Positions 40,663 through 43,357 of a stretch of DNA of 43,357 bases are shown here, in pieces. The stretch's first letter is position 1, and each line of letters opens with the position of its first letter. The notes beneath the pieces are model-generated. The model made no database searches, had not been told where the DNA came from, and was given only the letters and a program-made list of their open reading frames with translations. The stretch lies in NCBI RefSeq assembly GCF_014397785.1, contig NZ_VZQQ01000052.1, positions 1-43,357 on the forward strand, written 5' to 3'. Source of the DNA: Paraburkholderia podalyriae. GTDB taxonomy: Bacteria > Pseudomonadota > Gammaproteobacteria > Burkholderiales > Burkholderiaceae. Made by a program: the position numbers and the translations under genes.

Positions 40663-41928
40663 ATGACACACCTCGAGCAACGCACGATCGAAGTCAACGG
40701 CCGAAGCTACCGGCTGCCTTCGCAACCGACGGTCGTCGTCTGTGTCGACGGCTGTGAGTTTGCCTATCTCGAAGCGGCGGTCGCGGCCGGCGTCGCGCCG
40801 TTCATCGGTTCGATGCTCGAGGACGGCGCGGCGTTTCGCGGCGACTGCGTGATCCCGTCGTTCACGAACCCGAACAACCTGTCGATCGTGACCGGCGTGC
40901 TGCCGTCCGTGCACGGCATCTGCGGCAACTACTTCTGGGACACCGACGCGAACGACGGCGCGGGCGCGGCGGTGCTGATGAACGATCCGGCCTACCTGCG
41001 CGCGCCCACGCTGCTCGCGGCCGCCGCCGACGCAGGCACCGCGGTCGCCGTCGTCACCGCGAAGGACAAACTGCGCGCGCTGCTCGGCTGGCAGTTGAAG
41101 GGCATCTGCTTTTCTGCGGAAAAAGCCGACCAGGTGACGCGCGAGGAAAATGGAATCGACGACGTGCTCGCTCTGGTTGGTCTGCCGTTGCCGGACGTAT
41201 ATAGCGCGGGGCTGTCGGAGTTCGTGTTCGCGGCCGGCGTGCGGCTTGCGCAGACACGCGAGCTCGACCTCATGTATCTGTCGACGACCGACTATATCCA
41301 GCACAAATGGGCGCCCGGCACCGAAGGCGCGAACGCGTTCTACGCGATGATGGACGGCTATCTCGCGAAGCTCGACGCACTTGGCTGGGTGATTGGCCTC
41401 ACCGCCGACCACGGCATGAACGCGAAGCACGATCCGAAGACCGGCGAGCCGAACGTGATCTATCTGCAGGACCTGCTCGATGACTGGCTCGGCGCGGCGA
41501 CGGCGCGCGTGATTTTGCCGATCACCGACCCGTATGTCGTGCATCACGGCGCGCTGGGTTCGTTCGCGACGGTCTATTTGCCGCGCGAGATCGACGCTGT
41601 GTCCGTGATTGCGCGGATCGGTCGCCTGCCGGGAATCGAAGTCGCGCTCGATCGGCGCGCCGCGTGCGCGCGCTTCGGGTTGCCCCAGGATCGCATCGGC
41701 GATCTCGTCGTGATCGGCACCAGGCATGTCGTGCTCGGCACGCGGCGCGACGAGCACGACCTGTCCGGGCTCACCGTGCCGCTGCGCTCGCATGGCGGAC
41801 TTTCCGAGCAGGAAGTGCCGCTGCTGTTCAACCGGCGCGTTCAGCCTTCGGCCGCCGGCAGCGAAGGCAATCGGCTGCGCAATTTCGATATCTTCGACGT
41901 CGCGCTCAATCACGTATCGGCATCATGA
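40663..41928 (+). CDS. phnA: Phosphonoacetate hydrolase
   Basis: 421 residues. An alkaline-phosphatase-superfamily enzyme that splits phosphonoacetate to acetate and phosphate with two zinc ions. D29 (VCVDGCE), the nucleophile T68 (PSFTNPNN), D210 (STTDYIQHKWAPG), the metal pair in TADHGMNAKHD and the late histidine in RSHGGLSEQEVP are all present. ATG 40663 is preferred because GGAAAAG lies upstream and because it puts the nucleophile at position 68, as I recall for Sinorhizobium PhnA; ATG 40648 would add five residues. The stop overlaps the start of the broken dehydrogenase as ATGA. The enzyme itself looks intact. Confidence 0.92.
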   Translation: MTHLEQRTIEVNGRSYRLPSQPTVVVCVDGCEFAYLEAAVAAGVAPFIGSMLEDGAAFRGDCVIPSFTNPNNLSIVTGVLPSVHGICGNYFWDTDANDGAGAAVLMNDPAYLRAPTLLAAAADAGTAVAVVTAKDKLRALLGWQLKGICFSAEKADQVTREENGIDDVLALVGLPLPDVYSAGLSEFVFAAGVRLAQTRELDLMYLSTTDYIQHKWAPGTEGANAFYAMMDGYLAKLDALGWVIGLTADHGMNAKHDPKTGEPNVIYLQDLLDDWLGAATARVILPITDPYVVHHGALGSFATVYLPREIDAVSVIARIGRLPGIEVALDRRAACARFGLPQDRIGDLVVIGTRHVVLGTRRDEHDLSGLTVPLRSHGGLSEQEVPLLFNRRVQPSAAGSEGNRLRNFDIFDVALNHVSAS

Positions 41929-42599
41929 ACACGGCGCTGCGGGACCATCCGGCGTTCCGCGCCGAAGCGCTGCGCCTCGGCGGCGAGCGCGCGACACGCG
42001 CCCGCACGCTCGACGTGTTCGAGCGTTCGCAGATTCTCGAGCGCGCGGCGGTGCTGCTGCGCGAGCGCTTCGAACCGGCGTCGGATCTGATCTCGCTCGA
42101 GTCGGGGCTGTCGAAGCAGGACTCGCGTTACGAGGGCGGCCGCGTCGCCGACGTGTTCCGCTTTGCGTCGATCGAGGCGTTGCGCGACGACGCTCAGCGC
42201 TTCTCCTGCCGATCTGACGCCGCATGGCAAAAAGCGTCGCGTGTTCTCGCAGCGCGAGCCGCTCGCGGGCGTGATCGCCGCGATCACACCATTTAATCAT
42301 CCGATGAACGAGGTCGCGCACAAAGTGGGCATTCGAGACGCTCGACGACGCCATCCGCATTAGGAACGGGACGCGGTTCGGGTTGTCTTCGGGCGTGTGT
42401 ACGAACCGGCAGGACGCGATCACGCGCTTCATTAATGAGCTGCGCGTGGGCACGGTCAATGTGTGCGAAGTCCCGGGCTACCGGATCGGGCTGACGCCAT
42501 TCGGCGGCATCAAGGATTCGGGGCTGGGCTAAGGAAGGCGTTCAGGAAGCGATGAAGAGCTTTACTAATCTGAAGTCGTTGTCGTTACCTTGGGAGTAA
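41925..42599 (+). pseudogene. phnY: Broken phosphonoacetaldehyde dehydrogenase (aldehyde dehydrogenase family)
   Basis: The start ATG overlaps the phnA stop. The N-terminal part (to about 42208) and the next part (DLTPHGKKRRVFSQREPLAGVIAAITPFNHPMNEVAHKV) are in different frames because of one extra base near 42209. Near 42329 homology jumps straight to the C-terminal part (FETLDDAIRI...GTVNVCEVPGYRIGLTPFGGIKDSGLG), in a third frame. About 250 of the usual about 480 residues are missing, including the catalytic cysteine and glutamate region. A second shift makes TAA at 42530, after which the end of the protein continues in another frame to TAA 42597-42599. The normal role is oxidation of phosphonoacetaldehyde to phosphonoacetate, the substrate of PhnA. 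Confidence 0.9.
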
Positions 42600-42602
42600 C
42601 AG

Positions 42603-43163
42603 GTGGCATTGAGTCTCGACGATATCCGTGTGCTTTTCGAGCGACACGGCAGCCTCGCGTATAGCGGCGAACCGGTGACGCAGCTCGAGCATGCGTTGCA
42701 GAGCGGCGCGCTGGCCGAGGCAGAGGGCGCGAGCGACGAACTGGTCGCCGCGGCGTTTTTGCACGACCTCGGGCATCTGCTGAACCTGCAAGGCGAGACG
42801 CCGACGGAGCGAGGTGTCGACGATCTGCATCAGTATTTCGCCTTGCCGTTTTTGCGGCCGGTGTTGTCGGATGCGGTGCTGGAGCCGATTCGTCTGCACG
42901 TCGACGCGAAGCGCTGCCTATGCGCGATCGACGCCACCTATTTCGGCCAGCTGTCCGCCGACTCGGTGCGCAGCCTGCAATTGCAGGGCGGGATCTTCAG
43001 CGAGGAAGAGGCGCAGGCGTTTATGCAGAAACCGTACGCGGAAGACGCGATGCGTTTGCGCCGATGGGACGATCGCGCGAAAGAGAAGGGTCGCGCGACG
43101 CCGGAGATCGACCGTTATTTGGCCGTGGTCGAACGGGCGATGCGCGCGCATGCGACTGCTTGA
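42603..43163 (+). CDS. PhnZ-like HD-domain protein of phosphonate degradation operons
   Basis: 186 residues, GTG start at 42603 with GGGAG about 7 nt upstream. The HD motif is AAAFLHDLGHLLN with an upstream histidine in QLEHALQSGALAEAEGA and later VDDLHQYFALPFLRP and IRLHVDAKRCLCAID. These are the metal ligands of the family to which the mixed-valent di-iron oxygenase PhnZ belongs. PhnZ cleaves the C-P bond of 2-amino-1-hydroxyethylphosphonate made by a partner dioxygenase. Many operon-associated HD proteins remain untested, so the exact substrate is open. It is the last gene of the cluster in this window, 3 bp after the dehydrogenase remnant. Confidence 0.88.
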   Translation: MALSLDDIRVLFERHGSLAYSGEPVTQLEHALQSGALAEAEGASDELVAAAFLHDLGHLLNLQGETPTERGVDDLHQYFALPFLRPVLSDAVLEPIRLHVDAKRCLCAIDATYFGQLSADSVRSLQLQGGIFSEEEAQAFMQKPYAEDAMRLRRWDDRAKEKGRATPEIDRYLAVVERAMRAHATA

Positions 43164-43215
43164 GTCGAGGTGCGTTGGGTCGCGGTAGGTTGCGCCGCGC
43201 GCGTCAAAATATCGC

Positions 43216-43244
43216 TTGCAAGTCCCGATGGCGGCGACTAGAAT
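43216..43244 (+). promoter_or_regulatory. Sigma70-like promoter pointing out of the window
   Basis: TTGCAA (43216-43221), a 17-bp spacer and TAGAAT (43239-43244). No open frame follows within the remaining 113 bp, so it would serve something to the right, possibly a stable RNA. Confidence 0.5.
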
Positions 43245-43347
43245 TCCGCTCTTTCGTGCTCCGGACGCCGGGGCACGGAGAAGCGGGAAGCCTTGGATGG
43301 CGGGGGTTTCAGCGGCGTGGGCAGGTCAGGCGAGTGATAAAAACCTG

Positions 43348-43357
43348 TTGACGATCC
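43348..43357 (+). promoter_or_regulatory. Possible -35 element at the window edge
   Basis: TTGACG at 43348-43353 follows an A-rich stretch. The matching -10 would lie beyond the window. With the promoter at 43216-43244 it could form a tandem promoter of the rRNA/tRNA type; this cannot be confirmed here. Confidence 0.25.

Overview
The window looks like part of a chromosome or chromid of a Burkholderia/Paraburkholderia-type betaproteobacterium. Reasons are the high GC with strong G/C third-position bias, a Burkholderiales-style general porin, a DedA-PAP2-LssY fusion, a phosphonate cluster of the Burkholderia layout, and many small secreted hypothetical proteins. This is inference from gene content; no rRNA or tRNA is present to fix taxonomy. 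I see no insertion sequence, phage, CRISPR array or tRNA.

Left end (1-5.3 kb): the first 541 codons of a trimeric autotransporter adhesin on the minus strand, running off the window, then an orphan hybrid histidine kinase with its own receiver and Hpt domains. At 5.4-12 kb is a catabolic cluster. An IclR regulator diverges from an operon encoding a Rieske oxygenase, an SDR dehydrogenase, a flavin/[2Fe-2S] reductase, an MFS transporter and a porin. Between the two lies a long dyad over a sigma70-like promoter, a strong operator candidate.

12-17.6 kb (minus strand) is the most unusual part. Outer-membrane phospholipase A (own terminator) is followed by an acyl-ACP-reductase-like enzyme. This sits 16 bp upstream of a CqsS/LqsS-type polytopic hybrid kinase with two receivers and an Hpt. 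The enzyme-kinase pair has the layout of a signal synthase with its receptor, but the enzyme is not of the known CqsA/LqsA type.

18-35 kb is general accessory content. It holds a DedA/PAP2/LssY membrane protein with degenerate phosphatase residues, OsmC, Lrp plus LysE exporter, YnfA with a duplicated start region, and a DUF1993 protein. A probable operon of two acid-type serine peptidases (kumamolisin-like sedolisin and S10 carboxypeptidase) follows. Then come secreted hypotheticals, a small RRM-like protein, a truncated nadE, an L,D-transpeptidase, a DMT transporter with four tandem in-frame ATGs, a UbiB-like pseudokinase and a DeoR regulator.

35.7-43.2 kb is a phosphonate island: a 2-aminoethylphosphonate-type ABC transporter (phnSTUV), a GntR regulator, phosphonoacetate hydrolase PhnA, a clearly broken phosphonoacetaldehyde dehydrogenase, and a PhnZ-like HD protein. 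The loss of the dehydrogenase should uncouple aminoethylphosphonate uptake from PhnA unless another copy exists. The right edge carries promoter-like elements pointing out of the window.
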